Source of the DNA: Klebsiella quasipneumoniae subsp. quasipneumoniae
Lineage (GTDB): Bacteria; Pseudomonadota; Gammaproteobacteria; Enterobacterales; Enterobacteriaceae
NCBI RefSeq assembly: GCF_020525925.1
Contig: NZ_CP084876.1
Span: 124,001-188,000 of the forward strand
Length of the DNA stretch: 64,000 nucleotides
Direction: 5' to 3'
Both the position numbers and the translations under genes were made by a program. The notes beneath the pieces are model-generated. The model was not told the DNA's origin and made no database searches. It worked only from the letters and a program-made list of their open reading frames with translations. Of this stretch, positions 8,731-19,132 are shown piece after piece (positions within the stretch are counted from its first letter, which is position 1; each line of letters starts with the position of its first letter).

Positions 8731-9396
8731 ATGGACGGAACGGAAAATCTGATGCCACGGGAGAAGATGCTGCAATTCGGCATCGAGGCGCTGACGGACG
8801 TTGAGCTACTGGCGCTGTTTCTGCGCATTGGCACACGCCGTCAGGATGTGCTGAGCTACGCCCAGGCGTTATTGCAGCGTTTTGGTTCGCTCTACGCTCT
8901 GCTTTCCGCTGATAAAGCGCAACTGGTTGCCGTTGACGGGCTGGGGCTGGCGAAATATGCGCAACTGAAGGGGATTGCCGAGCTGGCGCGGCGCTATTTT
9001 AGCTCGCAGCTGGTTGAGGAGGCCGCGCTGGTCACCCCCTCGATGACGCGGGAATTTTTGCAAAGCCAGCTGACGGAAGAGGAGCGCGAGATCTTTATGG
9101 TGATCTTTTTAGATAATCAGAACCGCGTGTTGAAACATAGCCGCCTTTTTTCTGGTACTCTTAGCCACGTTGAGGTGCATCCGCGAGAAATTGTACGCGA
9201 AGCCATCAAAGTGAACGCCGCCGCCGTGATCCTTGCGCATAATCATCCCTCCGGTAGTCCGGAGCCGAGTCAGGCTGACAGGCTGATTACCGAAAGGGTG
9301 GTAAAGTGTTGTCGATTCATGGAGATACGTGTGCTTGACCATCTGGTTATCGGCCGCGGTGCGTATGTATCTTTTGCCGAACGTGGCTGGATTTAG
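8731..9396 (+). CDS. radC: RadC-family JAB/MPN domain protein
   Basis: A 221-residue member of the RadC (YicR) family. An N-terminal helix-hairpin-helix-like part (about 15-90) precedes a JAB/MPN+ metalloprotease-like domain with the zinc signature [14 protein letters not shown] (H170, H172, D183). The family is widespread, but its biochemical role is unsettled and the old link of radC to DNA repair in E. coli was withdrawn. The start at 8731 has GGAGGG seven bases upstream and agrees with homologues; the open frame begins earlier at 8644 without a ribosome-binding site. Confidence 0.93.
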   Translation: MDGTENLMPREKMLQFGIEALTDVELLALFLRIGTRRQDVLSYAQALLQRFGSLYALLSADKAQLVAVDGLGLAKYAQLKGIAELARRYFSSQLVEEAALVTPSMTREFLQSQLTEEEREIFMVIFLDNQNRVLKHSRLFSGTLSHVEVHPREIVREAIKVNAAAVILAHNHPSGSPEPSQADRLITERVVKCCRFMEIRVLDHLVIGRGAYVSFAERGWI

Positions 9397-9436
9397 CCCC
9401 GAACTGGCGATCCTTCGGGATCTTTGTCTGTTCGGG
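9397..9436 (+). terminator. stem-loop after radC
   Basis: An outer stem CCCGAAC/GTTCGGG (9398-9404 with 9430-9436) encloses an inner GATCC-TTCG-GGATC hairpin (9409-9422) with a stable UUCG loop followed by TTT. It sits between the radC stop and the rpmB promoter. It is a plausible weak terminator or an RNA stabilising structure, without a long T tract. Confidence 0.45.
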
Positions 9437-9438
9437 AC

Positions 9439-9467
9439 TTGAGCACATCGCCGAGTCAGCGTATACT
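9439..9467 (+). promoter_or_regulatory. rpmBG-mutM promoter
   Basis: TTGAGC (9439-9444) and TATACT (9462-9467) are separated by exactly 17 bp, a strong sigma-70 match. The promoter lies about 145 bases before rpmB, leaving a leader long enough for feedback control of ribosomal protein synthesis. Confidence 0.8.
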
Positions 9468-9591
9468 ACGCCACCTTTGAGAATCTCGGGTTTGGCATTT
9501 GGGCCTGGCAGTCGAGAGTTCACATTGAACTGCGATGACCAGGCTGTAAAGCCTGACGAGGCGCCAATACCCCATACGAAGCTCGAGCTAA

Positions 9592-9849
<258 letters not shown>

Positions 9850-9866
9850 GTACTTAGAGGAAATAA

Positions 9867-10037
<171 letters not shown>

Positions 10038-10055
10038 TTTTAGCCTCCTTGTATA

Positions 10056-10085
10056 AAAACCCCGCTCCGGCGGGGTTTTTTGTTT
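10056..10085 (+). terminator. intrinsic terminator after rpmG
   Basis: AAAACCCCGC-TCCG-GCGGGG followed by TTTTTT is a strong rho-independent terminator 20 bases after rpmG. Expression of mutM must then come from read-through or from a promoter in the AT-rich stretch at 10086-10172. Confidence 0.93.
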
Positions 10086-10172
10086 TTAAAACTCCCCCAT
10101 ATTGCTTTCACACACTCCCTTTTCAGCCACCTGTCCGTGAAGCACAATACGCCGGGTAAATGGAGGAAAATC

Positions 10173-10982
10173 ATGCCTGAATTACCAGAGGTTGAAACCA
10201 GCCGCCGCGGCATTGAGCCGCACCTGGTTGGCGCAACCATTCTGCACGCCGTCGTGCGCAACGGACGGCTGCGCTGGCCGGTTTCTGAAGAGATTTATCG
10301 CCTGAGCGACGTTCCGGTGCTCAGCGTGCGTCGTCGCGCCAAATACCTGCTTCTGGAACTCCCGAACGGCTGGATCATTGTCCATCTCGGGATGTCGGGA
10401 AGCCTGCGCATCCTGAGCGAAGAGCTGCCTGCGGAAAAACACGATCACGTTGATCTGGTTATGAGTAACGGTAAAGTCCTGCGCTATACCGATCCGCGCC
10501 GCTTTGGCGCCTGGCTGTGGACCAAAGAGCTGGAAGGCCACCCGGTGCTGGCGCATCTGGGGCCGGAGCCGCTGAGCGACGCCTTCAACGCCGATTATCT
10601 CCAGCAGAAATGCGCGAAGAAGAAAACCGCGATCAAACCCTGGCTGATGGATAACAAGCTGGTGGTGGGCGTCGGCAATATCTACGCCAGTGAATCGCTG
10701 TTCTCCGCCGGGATCCACCCTGACAGGCTGGCGTCCTCACTGTCGCGGGACGAGTGCGGGCAGCTGGTGAAGGTGATTAAGCTGGTCCTGCTGCGTTCGA
10801 TAGAGCAGGGCGGCACCACGCTGAAGGACTTCCTGCAAAGCGATGGCAAGCCCGGCTATTTTGCCCAGGAGCTACAGGTCTATGGCCGCAAGGGCGAACC
10901 CTGCCGGATCTGCGGCACGCCGGTTGTCGGGACCAAGCATGCCCAGCGGGCGACCTTTTATTGCCGCCAGTGTCAGAAATAG
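10173..10982 (+). CDS. mutM: formamidopyrimidine-DNA glycosylase (Fpg)
   Basis: A 269-residue DNA repair enzyme that removes 8-oxoguanine and ring-opened purines and cleaves the abasic strand. The protein starts [12 protein letters not shown] after Met removal; Pro2 is the nucleophile and Glu3 the acid. The helix-two-turn-helix contains [20 protein letters not shown] (about 155-174). The C-terminal zinc finger has CRICGT and CRQC. The start at 10173 is fixed by the required N-terminal proline and by GGAGG upstream; upstream in-frame codons cannot be used. Confidence 0.98.
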   Translation: MPELPEVETSRRGIEPHLVGATILHAVVRNGRLRWPVSEEIYRLSDVPVLSVRRRAKYLLLELPNGWIIVHLGMSGSLRILSEELPAEKHDHVDLVMSNGKVLRYTDPRRFGAWLWTKELEGHPVLAHLGPEPLSDAFNADYLQQKCAKKKTAIKPWLMDNKLVVGVGNIYASESLFSAGIHPDRLASSLSRDECGQLVKVIKLVLLRSIEQGGTTLKDFLQSDGKPGYFAQELQVYGRKGEPCRICGTPVVGTKHAQRATFYCRQCQK

Positions 10983-11055
10983 TCACCGGAACAGGAATGA
11001 TTGTCGGCCAGGTCAGCGGACCTGCGGGTGCGCATCTGGTGGGCCGGGGACGTTT

Positions 11056-11086
11056 GTAGGCCAGATAAGCGCAGCGCCAGCCTGGC
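11056..11086. repeat. REP-like palindromic element between mutM and coaD
   Basis: The stretch GTAGGCCAGATAAGCGCAGC (11056-11075) with a closing CTGGC (11082-11086) matches the enterobacterial REP unit. It sits between the convergent ends of mutM and coaD, a typical place for REP. The same core recurs in inverse orientation at 35962-35992. Confidence 0.7.
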
Positions 11087-11105
11087 TCATGCCCCAGCAG
11101 ATGCG

Positions 11106-12357
<1,252 letters not shown>

Positions 12358-12358
<1 letters not shown>

Positions 12359-13632
12359 TAATGACTCCGCTGCGGCAGGTAAGGTTGCAGTAACTGTAGC
12401 AGACGCGACAGCGCGCCCTGGTTCTGGTGCAGCACTTCCACCGCGTGACGGCCATACCACAGGCGGTAGTCTTCATCGGTCAGCAGCGTGGAAACCTCTT
12501 TGACCAGCGAGTTAGCGTCGGTGACGGTGATCAGGCCATCGTCCTGCTGCAGCTTGGCGCAGATATCTTTGAAATTGAAGGTATGCGGCCCCATCAGCAC
12601 CGGAATGGCGTGTGCCGCCGGCTCGAGCGGATTATGGCCGCCGCGCTCCACCAGGCTGCCGCCGACGAAAGCGAGGTCGGCAATGCCGTAGAGCAGCATC
12701 AGTTCGCCCATGGTATCGCCAATGACCACCTGGGTACTGGAGGAGGGGATCTCGCCGGTGCTGCGCAGAGTGAAGCTCATTCCGGCTTTTTGCACCATGT
12801 CGCGGGCGTCAGGGAAGCGCTCCGGATGGCGAGGAACAAGGATCAGCAGCAGGTTCGGAAAGGTCTCCAGCAGCTTTTTATGCGCCTGGAGGATAATTTG
12901 CTCTTCGCCATCGTGGGTGCTGGTGGCAATCCAGACTTTGCGGTGCGGCGCCCATTGCCGGCGCAGCGTCACCGCGCGGGCCGCCAGCTCTGGCGTGACG
13001 GAAATATCGAATTTCAGGCTGCCGGTGACCGCCAGCTGGTTGCGCTTCAGTCCCAGCGCGAGGAAGCGGTTGCCATCTTCTTCATTCTGCGCGGCGATAA
13101 GCGTAATACGGCTCAACAGGCGGCGCATAAAGCCGCCCAGCTTGGCATAGCCTTTGGCGGAACGTTCGGACAGGCGGGCGTTGGCAATCACCAGCGGGAT
13201 CTTACGCTTATGCAGCGCGGCTACCATATTCGGCCACAGTTCGGTCTCCATGACGATCACCAGCTTCGGCTGAACGGTGTCCAGGAAGCGGTTCATGGCG
13301 CCGGGCAGATCGTAGGGCAGATAGACGTGATGGACATCTTTGCCGAAGGCCGACATGGCGCGCTCGGAGCCGGTCGGCGTCATGGTGGTGACGGTGATCG
13401 GCAGAGAAGGGTAGCGGTGGCGCAGGGCGCGAACCAGCGGGATGGCGGCTAAGGTCTCGCCGACGGAAACGGAGTGCAGCAGAATGCCATCCGGCTCTAC
13501 CTTGTTCTGACAGAAGCCATAGCGTTCCGCCCAGCGTTTACGGTAGGCAGGAGCCTTACGACTGCGCAGCAGCAGCCGCAGCCACACCAGCGGCTGAATA
13601 AGGTAAAGTAGGGTGGTATAAAGCAATTCCAA
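12358..13632 (-). CDS. waaA: Kdo transferase (3-deoxy-D-manno-octulosonic acid transferase)
   Basis: A 424-residue bifunctional GT30 enzyme that adds two Kdo residues from CMP-Kdo to lipid IVA at the inner membrane. An N-terminal hydrophobic anchor (about 4-22) is followed by the conserved HSVSVGE around residue 57 with the catalytic Glu. NARLSERS and the donor-site [16 protein letters not shown] (about 310-325) are also present. A gap of about 90 bases separates it from the upstream glycosyltransferase gene, so it may have its own promoter there, though no clear consensus was found. Confidence 0.97.
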
Positions 13633-13723
13633 ACTATTTATCCGTTCTCTGTTTTGGCGGGCAAATTCTAAGCATTTAGCCCGCGTAAAGCTATCTCTTT
13701 GGCGGAAACAGCGGGTTTTTGGT

Positions 13724-14713
13724 CTATCCCGCGTGGCGATAACGCTTAATACGCAGATAACGGCGTCCCAGGCGCCAGCGTAAACGGAAAGTACAGGCGT
13801 TTTTCCAGATTAACCGCCAGATACCGCGGTCGAAGAATTCTTTAATGATAACATGCTTTTTCGACTCATCTTTCATACTGTCGAAGGTGTGGATGATCCC
13901 CAGGCCTTCTTTGGCGATCTGCCAGCGACAGGCGGCGATATGGCGCACTTTGTCCGGGTAACGCTGGTTGATCGCCTCCAGCATCTCCAGAATTTTCATG
14001 TAATGGCGCGCCGAGCGCATCAGCGTGTCGTCGTTGTCCGGCTTATGCGACACCGACTCAGAGTGGATGTAGTAATCATAGAATTGCTGACTGGTGTACT
14101 GCACGCGCTCCGCGGCCAGCAGCGCCTCTGTGGTCCACGGGATATCCTGATGGCGCAGGCCGGGTTCGAAATGGAAGTGATGCTGGCGGATAAAATCGTG
14201 GCGATAGATATTGAGCCAGGTGACGTGCAGAAATTTCCGCGAGTCCAGGGCCTGCTTGAGCCAGACATGGCCCGGCAGCACACCGGTCGAGGGCAAGCGA
14301 TCCAGCGGAAAGATCGGGTGGCTCTCGCGGCGCTTTTCGTACACGTAGGTGCCGTTGCAGGTGGCGACATCGAGATGTGCTTTCTCCGCCATCTCCAGCA
14401 GCGTGCGATACATGCCCGGATAGAGTTTATCGTCGATGTCCGGAAACGCGAGATACTTGCCGCTGGCAACCGCCAGGCCGGTATTGCGCGCGACCGAGAC
14501 GCCCTGGTTTTCCTGCTCCAGCACCTGGACGTTCTGCAGCCGATCCCGCCATTCGGCGATCACCGCCAGGCTGTTGTCCGTCGACCCATCGTTCACCAGG
14601 ATCAGTTCATAGCTGTCCAGCTGCTGCTGTTCAATGCACTCAAAGAATTGCGCAAGAAATTTCTCACCGTTGTAGACGGCAGCCACGATGCTCAGTAAAG
14701 GCGTTTGACTCAT
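13724..14713 (-). CDS. WaaH/WabO-like family 2 glycosyltransferase of the core locus (position of orf10)
   Basis: A 329-residue GT2 enzyme with LSIVAAVYNGEKF at the N-terminus, LVNDGSTDNS (about 40-49) and the donor-binding FPDIDDKLYPGMY (about 89-101). The middle part (DVATCNG, RLPSTGVL, LRHQDIPWTTE, DYYIHSESVSH) resembles, as I remember it, E. coli WaaH (YibD), which adds glucuronic acid to heptose III. Klebsiella WabO adds galacturonic acid to heptose III, so this gene is a good WabO candidate; the assignment is inference. Its location between wabH and waaA corresponds to the gene called orf10 in the K. pneumoniae waa literature. ATG 14713 is chosen because the longer frame overlaps wabH. 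Confidence 0.75.
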   Translation of the reverse strand: MSQTPLLSIVAAVYNGEKFLAQFFECIEQQQLDSYELILVNDGSTDNSLAVIAEWRDRLQNVQVLEQENQGVSVARNTGLAVASGKYLAFPDIDDKLYPGMYRTLLEMAEKAHLDVATCNGTYVYEKRRESHPIFPLDRLPSTGVLPGHVWLKQALDSRKFLHVTWLNIYRHDFIRQHHFHFEPGLRHQDIPWTTEALLAAERVQYTSQQFYDYYIHSESVSHKPDNDDTLMRSARHYMKILEMLEAINQRYPDKVRHIAACRWQIAKEGLGIIHTFDSMKDESKKHVIIKEFFDRGIWRLIWKNACTFRLRWRLGRRYLRIKRYRHAG

Positions 14714-14742
14714 AAATCTTCGATCCTGGTTAACTAACGGCG

Positions 14743-15837
14743 TCAGATGCGCTGCAGCTGACGGTACTGCTGACAAATGGACACGACGCTGAATTTTTCC
14801 AGCGCGGCATCGTCGATGGCCGGCGGGTTATGGTAAATGCTTTGCATCGTCTGAGCCAGCGCCGGACTGGTGAGATCCGCCAGACCGCGGGCAAGTTCGC
14901 CGGTGAGGATCTCGGTGACGCCGCCGGGGCAGCGGGTGCTGGCGACCGGGGTATGCAACAGCAGCGCCTCCACCACCACATTGCCGAATCCTTCGCTATC
15001 CGAGCTCAAAACCAGCATCCGCGCGCCTTTGATCCACGGTAAGGGGTTTTCCTGAAAACCTTTGAACCACACCCGGTCGTCAATCTGCAGCGTTTTGGCC
15101 AGCTGGCGCAGGCGCTGCTCTTGCTCCGGTTTCCCCTGGCCTAACAGCACCAGCGGCGCGTCGATGCCGCTTTGCGCGTAGGCTTCGAGCAGGCGGTCGT
15201 GGCGTTTGCCGGGATGGAAGCGGCCGACGTGAATCAGGTAGTCGCCGTCCGGGCGCTCGCTGTCGGCTTCCGCCCCGGCGCGCAGGGCGGCGATATCGAA
15301 GGGGTTATAGATGGTTTTCAGCTGCGCCGGGCGCAGGGCGAAGGCGTCCACCAGATCGCGCCCCACGGCGTCGGAAACCGCCACCACGTTGCGCCCCTGG
15401 TAAATCCGCTTAATTTTCTGCTGCTTCATCCAGCGGTCAAAGCCGGTACGGTGACCAAGATAAGAGGCCGAGAAGACGCCGTGCAGGCAGAACCAGACGT
15501 TGTGCTCGCGCAGCGCCCGGCTGCGGGCGACGATGCGGTCGGTTTTGTGCAGGTTGGAGAGCACAAGGTCAAATTGTCCCTGCTGCTCGGCCCGGATGAC
15601 CGCGGCGTCCAGCTGGCGGGCGCGGCGGGACAGCTCGGTCAGCTTGCGCCACGGTTTGCGGCAGCGATCGGCCACCACCTGGTAGTCGAGCCCCTCGGGC
15701 AATGGGTACTCGCAGACGTCGCGTAGCGAAATGAGCGAGACCCGATCGCCGTCGCGCAGGAACTGCGCTGCCAGGGTGAGAACGACTTTCTCCGCGCCGC
15801 CGCCGGGCAATCCGTCAATCACAAATAAGATGCGCAT
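14743..15837 (-). CDS. wabH: LPS core N-acetylglucosaminyltransferase WabH
   Basis: A 364-residue family 4 retaining glycosyltransferase (GT-B). The N-terminal acceptor domain starts MRILFVIDGLPGGGAEKVV. The C-terminal donor domain has HVGRFHPGKRHDRLLEA (about 199-215) and the SDSEGFGNVVVEAL motif (about 278-291) with the E-x7-E pair. In K. pneumoniae WabH transfers GlcNAc to the outer-core galacturonic acid; WabN then deacetylates it to GlcN. The gene starts two bases after the wabG stop, in the operon waaQ-wabG-wabH. Confidence 0.9.
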   Translation of the reverse strand: MRILFVIDGLPGGGAEKVVLTLAAQFLRDGDRVSLISLRDVCEYPLPEGLDYQVVADRCRKPWRKLTELSRRARQLDAAVIRAEQQGQFDLVLSNLHKTDRIVARSRALREHNVWFCLHGVFSASYLGHRTGFDRWMKQQKIKRIYQGRNVVAVSDAVGRDLVDAFALRPAQLKTIYNPFDIAALRAGAEADSERPDGDYLIHVGRFHPGKRHDRLLEAYAQSGIDAPLVLLGQGKPEQEQRLRQLAKTLQIDDRVWFKGFQENPLPWIKGARMLVLSSDSEGFGNVVVEALLLHTPVASTRCPGGVTEILTGELARGLADLTSPALAQTMQSIYHNPPAIDDAALEKFSVVSICQQYRQLQRI

Positions 15838-15839
15838 CG

Positions 15840-16967
15840 TTATTTCACCAGATCCTGATAAAGGGAAAGCAGCTGGGTTGAGAGGCGCTCGCTGGTGCAG
15901 GTCATGATGCGCTCGCGGGCGCGGTCGCCTTCCGCGGAGCCCAGCGCGCGGGCAGGCAGGGCCATCACCGCCTGCTGCAGCGCCGGGATATCCAGGGCGT
16001 CGCAGACGTAACCGTTGTGGCCGTTGACGATAAACTCCGCCCCGCCGCAGCCGGTGGTGGTGATCACCGGCAGACCGCAGGCCATTGCCTCAAGGATAAC
16101 GTTGGGGAACGGATCGTAGAGGGTCGGCAGCAGCAGGCCATCGGCCATCTGATAGAACGGCAGCGTCTCCGACTGCATGCCGAAGAAGCGCACCCGCGCT
16201 TCGCAGCCGAGACTCTTCGCCAGCGCCTGATAGCGCGGCTGATCTTTATCTTTGCCAACCACCAGCAGATAGCGATCGGTCGGGGCGATGGCGCGGATCG
16301 CCGCCGCCAGCCCTTTACGCTCAAAGCCGGAGCCGACGTAAATCAGGCAGGTCGCCTGCAGCGGCAACTGCCATTTGGCGCGTAAGGCGGCAAAGGTTTC
16401 TTCGCCCGGCGGCAGGAAACGCTGGTTATCAATGGCGTTATAGATAACGTGGATCTTGTCCGCCGGCAGGCCAAAGTCTTCGATGATCTCGCGTTTGATC
16501 ATCTCGGCGTTGCAGATCACCCCGCGCAGATGCGGGTCTTCGTACATCTCCCGTTCCGCTTGCATCACATAACGGTGGTAGCGGTCGGCAAACAGCAGGC
16601 GGCTTTTCCAGGCCGGTAAAATGCGCGAGCGCTGTTGCAGCCAGCGGCGATGAACGCCGTCGCCGGCGCGGTAGAGATCGCAGCCGGGAATACGCTCATG
16701 GCTCTGCACCAGGTCGAAGGATTCGCGCTGCCAGAGCGCCCGCGCGGCGTTGGCAAACCCGCGCTCGCGGCTGATGCGCCCCCATTTGCGCGGATTACAG
16801 ATATGGATCTGCCAGTCCGGTTTCACCGGCCCCTGCCATTCGCGGGTGATGACGTTCAGCTGCAGATGACTGCTGTCGAGGGCTTCCAGCGCGCGGGAGA
16901 CAAACCGTTCTGCGCCGCCGTCCGGGCGGTACTTCTGCCGCACCAGAGCCAGCCTGAATTTACTCAT
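15840..16967 (-). CDS. wabG: LPS core galacturonosyltransferase WabG
   Basis: A 375-residue GT4 enzyme. WabG transfers GalA to O-3 of heptose II, the first outer-core step in Klebsiella, and its loss strips outer core and capsule attachment. Visible features are RQKYRPDGGAERFVSRAL at the N-terminus, YVGSGFERKGL (about 200-210) in the donor domain, and PTLYDPFPNVILEAMACGLP (about 280-299). The start at 16967 forms a four-base ATGA overlap with the waaQ stop; longer in-frame extensions run antiparallel to nothing conserved and are rejected. Confidence 0.93.
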   Translation of the reverse strand: MSKFRLALVRQKYRPDGGAERFVSRALEALDSSHLQLNVITREWQGPVKPDWQIHICNPRKWGRISRERGFANAARALWQRESFDLVQSHERIPGCDLYRAGDGVHRRWLQQRSRILPAWKSRLLFADRYHRYVMQAEREMYEDPHLRGVICNAEMIKREIIEDFGLPADKIHVIYNAIDNQRFLPPGEETFAALRAKWQLPLQATCLIYVGSGFERKGLAAAIRAIAPTDRYLLVVGKDKDQPRYQALAKSLGCEARVRFFGMQSETLPFYQMADGLLLPTLYDPFPNVILEAMACGLPVITTTGCGGAEFIVNGHNGYVCDALDIPALQQAVMALPARALGSAEGDRARERIMTCTSERLSTQLLSLYQDLVK

Positions 16968-18040
16968 GCCAGTACCTTTTTCGCCGCCGCGATCACGGCG
17001 TCGGTAGGAATTAAATCGAGATAACGTTCGTCGGTGTTGGTGTTGATGGCGTCCGGGTCGGGCAGCGGACCGAAGTCGCCTGCCCAGATCACCTCGCCTT
17101 TCGCCTGCCATGGACGCCAGAAGGTCAGCTTCGAGGGGCCGAACAGGGCGACCAGCGGGGTGCCGAGAGCCGCAGCCATATGCATCGGCACCGAGTCGAC
17201 GCCGATAAACAGCCGGGCGTGATCGATCACCGCCGCCAGCTGGCGCAGCGTTAACTGGCCGGCTAAAGAGTGCAGCCGCGCCTGCGGGCAGCCGGCGATG
17301 ATGGTCTCCACCATCTTCTTCTCTCTATCGTCGGGGCCGGAGGTGAGTACCACCGGGTACCCTTCGGCGGACAGCGCGTTGATCAGCGCGCTCATCCGAT
17401 CTTCGCGCCAGCATTTAAAGAACCAACGCGACGTTGGCTGGATGACGATGTAGTTATCCCGGAAGTCCTCCGGCAGCAGGGCGCGGCTGGTGGCCCAGTC
17501 TGCTTCGCTGTAGCCCATCCGCGCCGGGGCGTCGTTCAACTGGATACCGAGCGGAGCGAGGATAGAGAGATTCTGCTGGACCGTATGCAGCTGATTATGC
17601 TGTTGGGTGGCGGCCAGCGCGGTGTGGCAATAGCGCCAGAACGGGTGGCGACGCTTCGGAAAATCAAAGCCGATCCGCGTCGCGGCGCCGGTCAGTTTGC
17701 TGATAATCGCGCTCGGCCACTGGTCGGCAAGGTTGAGCACCATATCGTATCGCTGCTGGCGCAGCGTCTGAATGAGCTGCCATTGCATCTTCAGCTGATG
17801 CTTTTTCCCCTGCTTTTTCCAGCGGCGGTCGAGACCATAAATTTGGTGGATATCGGGGTTGGCGGCGAGCATATCCCGGGTCTCTTCATACAGCAGGACA
17901 TCCACGCTGGCGGCGGGATACTGCTGTTTCAGCGCGTGAATAAGCGGGGTGATCAGCAGCATGTCGCCATGATGGCGCAGCTTAATGACCAGGATCCGCG
18001 CCGGGTTCAAGGGGCTGCGGGAGAGGGTTTCAGGCGTCAT
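16964..18040 (-). CDS. waaQ: LPS heptosyltransferase III WaaQ
   Basis: A 358-residue GT9 (ADP-heptose:LPS heptosyltransferase) protein that adds the branching heptose III to heptose II. Family markers are ILVIKLRHHGDMLLITPLIHAL (about 16-37), the sugar-nucleotide site TSRWFFKCW, and GVDSVPMHMAAALGTPLVALFGPS (about 276-299). It is the promoter-proximal gene of the waaQ-wabG-wabH run and is divergent from wabN, with 78 bases between the start codons for both promoters. Confidence 0.93.
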   Translation of the reverse strand: MTPETLSRSPLNPARILVIKLRHHGDMLLITPLIHALKQQYPAASVDVLLYEETRDMLAANPDIHQIYGLDRRWKKQGKKHQLKMQWQLIQTLRQQRYDMVLNLADQWPSAIISKLTGAATRIGFDFPKRRHPFWRYCHTALAATQQHNQLHTVQQNLSILAPLGIQLNDAPARMGYSEADWATSRALLPEDFRDNYIVIQPTSRWFFKCWREDRMSALINALSAEGYPVVLTSGPDDREKKMVETIIAGCPQARLHSLAGQLTLRQLAAVIDHARLFIGVDSVPMHMAAALGTPLVALFGPSKLTFWRPWQAKGEVIWAGDFGPLPDPDAINTNTDERYLDLIPTDAVIAAAKKVLA

Positions 18041-18118
18041 ACTCTGTTCTTCATCCAGGATAAGGGTTCCGATTCTAGGGGATCAGACAGATTGAGAGAA
18101 GCGTTGTATTGCTCTACC

Positions 18119-19114
18119 ATGACCCGATACGTATGGCCTGAGGACGTTTTCGTGCACAATCCCGCATTTCTCATCACGATTGATACAGAGGGCGATAACC
18201 TCTGGCAAAAACATGACAGCATCACCACCGAGAATGCGCGTTATCTCCCGCGTTTTCAGCAGCTTTGCGAAAAGTATGGCTTTAAACCGGTCTATTTGAC
18301 CAATTATGAAATGGCCATCGATCCCTTTTATATCGAATTCGCCAGAGACGTGATTGCCCGCGGCACCGCGGAAGTCGGTATGCATCTGCATGCCTGGAAC
18401 AGCCCGCCGACCGAGCCGCTGACCGCCGATGACTGGCGGCATAAGCCTTATCTCATTGAATACAGCGATGCCATGATGCGTGAGAAGGTCGACTATATGA
18501 CGCGTCTGCTGGAGGACACCTTCCAGACCAAAATGGTTAGTCATCGCGCCGGGCGCTGGGCCTTTGACGAGCGCTATGCGCGTCTGCTGGTGGAGTACGG
18601 GTATCAGGTGGATTGCTCGGTGACCCCGCGGGTGAACTGGAAGACCGCCAAGGGGGCGCCGCAGGGCGATGGCGGGACCGATTATCGTCGCTTCCCGCAG
18701 CATGCCTATTTCCTCGATGAAAATGACATCAGCCGCGAGGGCCGCTCGCCGCTGCTGGAAGTGCCGATGAGCATTCAGTACAAGCACTCCGCGTGGATGA
18801 ACAGCGTGAAGCAGGGCTACGACCGCCTGCGCGGCAAAGTGCGTTCCCCCTCCGTGCACTGGCTGCGTCCGATGGGCGGCAACGTGGAGACGATGAAAAA
18901 AGTCGTCGAACAAACGTTGACGCAGGGCAATGACTACGTGGAATATATGCTCCACTCTTCAGAATATATGCCCGGCGGCAGCCCCACGTTCCAGAATGAA
19001 CGGGATATTGAGCGTTTATACGCTGACCTTGAAGCCTTTTTTAGCTGGCTGGCGCCGCAGGTGAAGGGCATGACGTTGGCAGAATATTACCAGCGGAAAA
19101 TCACACAGCGCTAA
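18119..19114 (+). CDS. wabN: LPS core deacetylase WabN
   Basis: A 331-residue polysaccharide-deacetylase-family protein. In K. pneumoniae WabN removes the acetyl group from the GlcNAc added by WabH, giving the free glucosamine needed for further outer-core extension. The NodB-like fold is recognisable from LITIDTEGDN (Asp-Asp type metal site region), VGMHLHAWNSPPTEP with the metal His pair, and MVSHRAGRWAFDERYA. The start ATG at 18119 gives the usual N-terminus. The same frame stays open far upstream across waaQ on the other strand, which is a shadow. It is divergent from waaQ and 18 bases upstream of the GT9 gene. Confidence 0.85.
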   Translation: MTRYVWPEDVFVHNPAFLITIDTEGDNLWQKHDSITTENARYLPRFQQLCEKYGFKPVYLTNYEMAIDPFYIEFARDVIARGTAEVGMHLHAWNSPPTEPLTADDWRHKPYLIEYSDAMMREKVDYMTRLLEDTFQTKMVSHRAGRWAFDERYARLLVEYGYQVDCSVTPRVNWKTAKGAPQGDGGTDYRRFPQHAYFLDENDISREGRSPLLEVPMSIQYKHSAWMNSVKQGYDRLRGKVRSPSVHWLRPMGGNVETMKKVVEQTLTQGNDYVEYMLHSSEYMPGGSPTFQNERDIERLYADLEAFFSWLAPQVKGMTLAEYYQRKITQR

Positions 19115-19132
19115 CACAGCTCAAGGTACCGT

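Noticed and set aside
17270..18118. Long 5' extension of the wabN frame across waaQ
   Set aside because: The upstream part is the antisense of waaQ; deacetylase similarity begins only at the ATG 18119.
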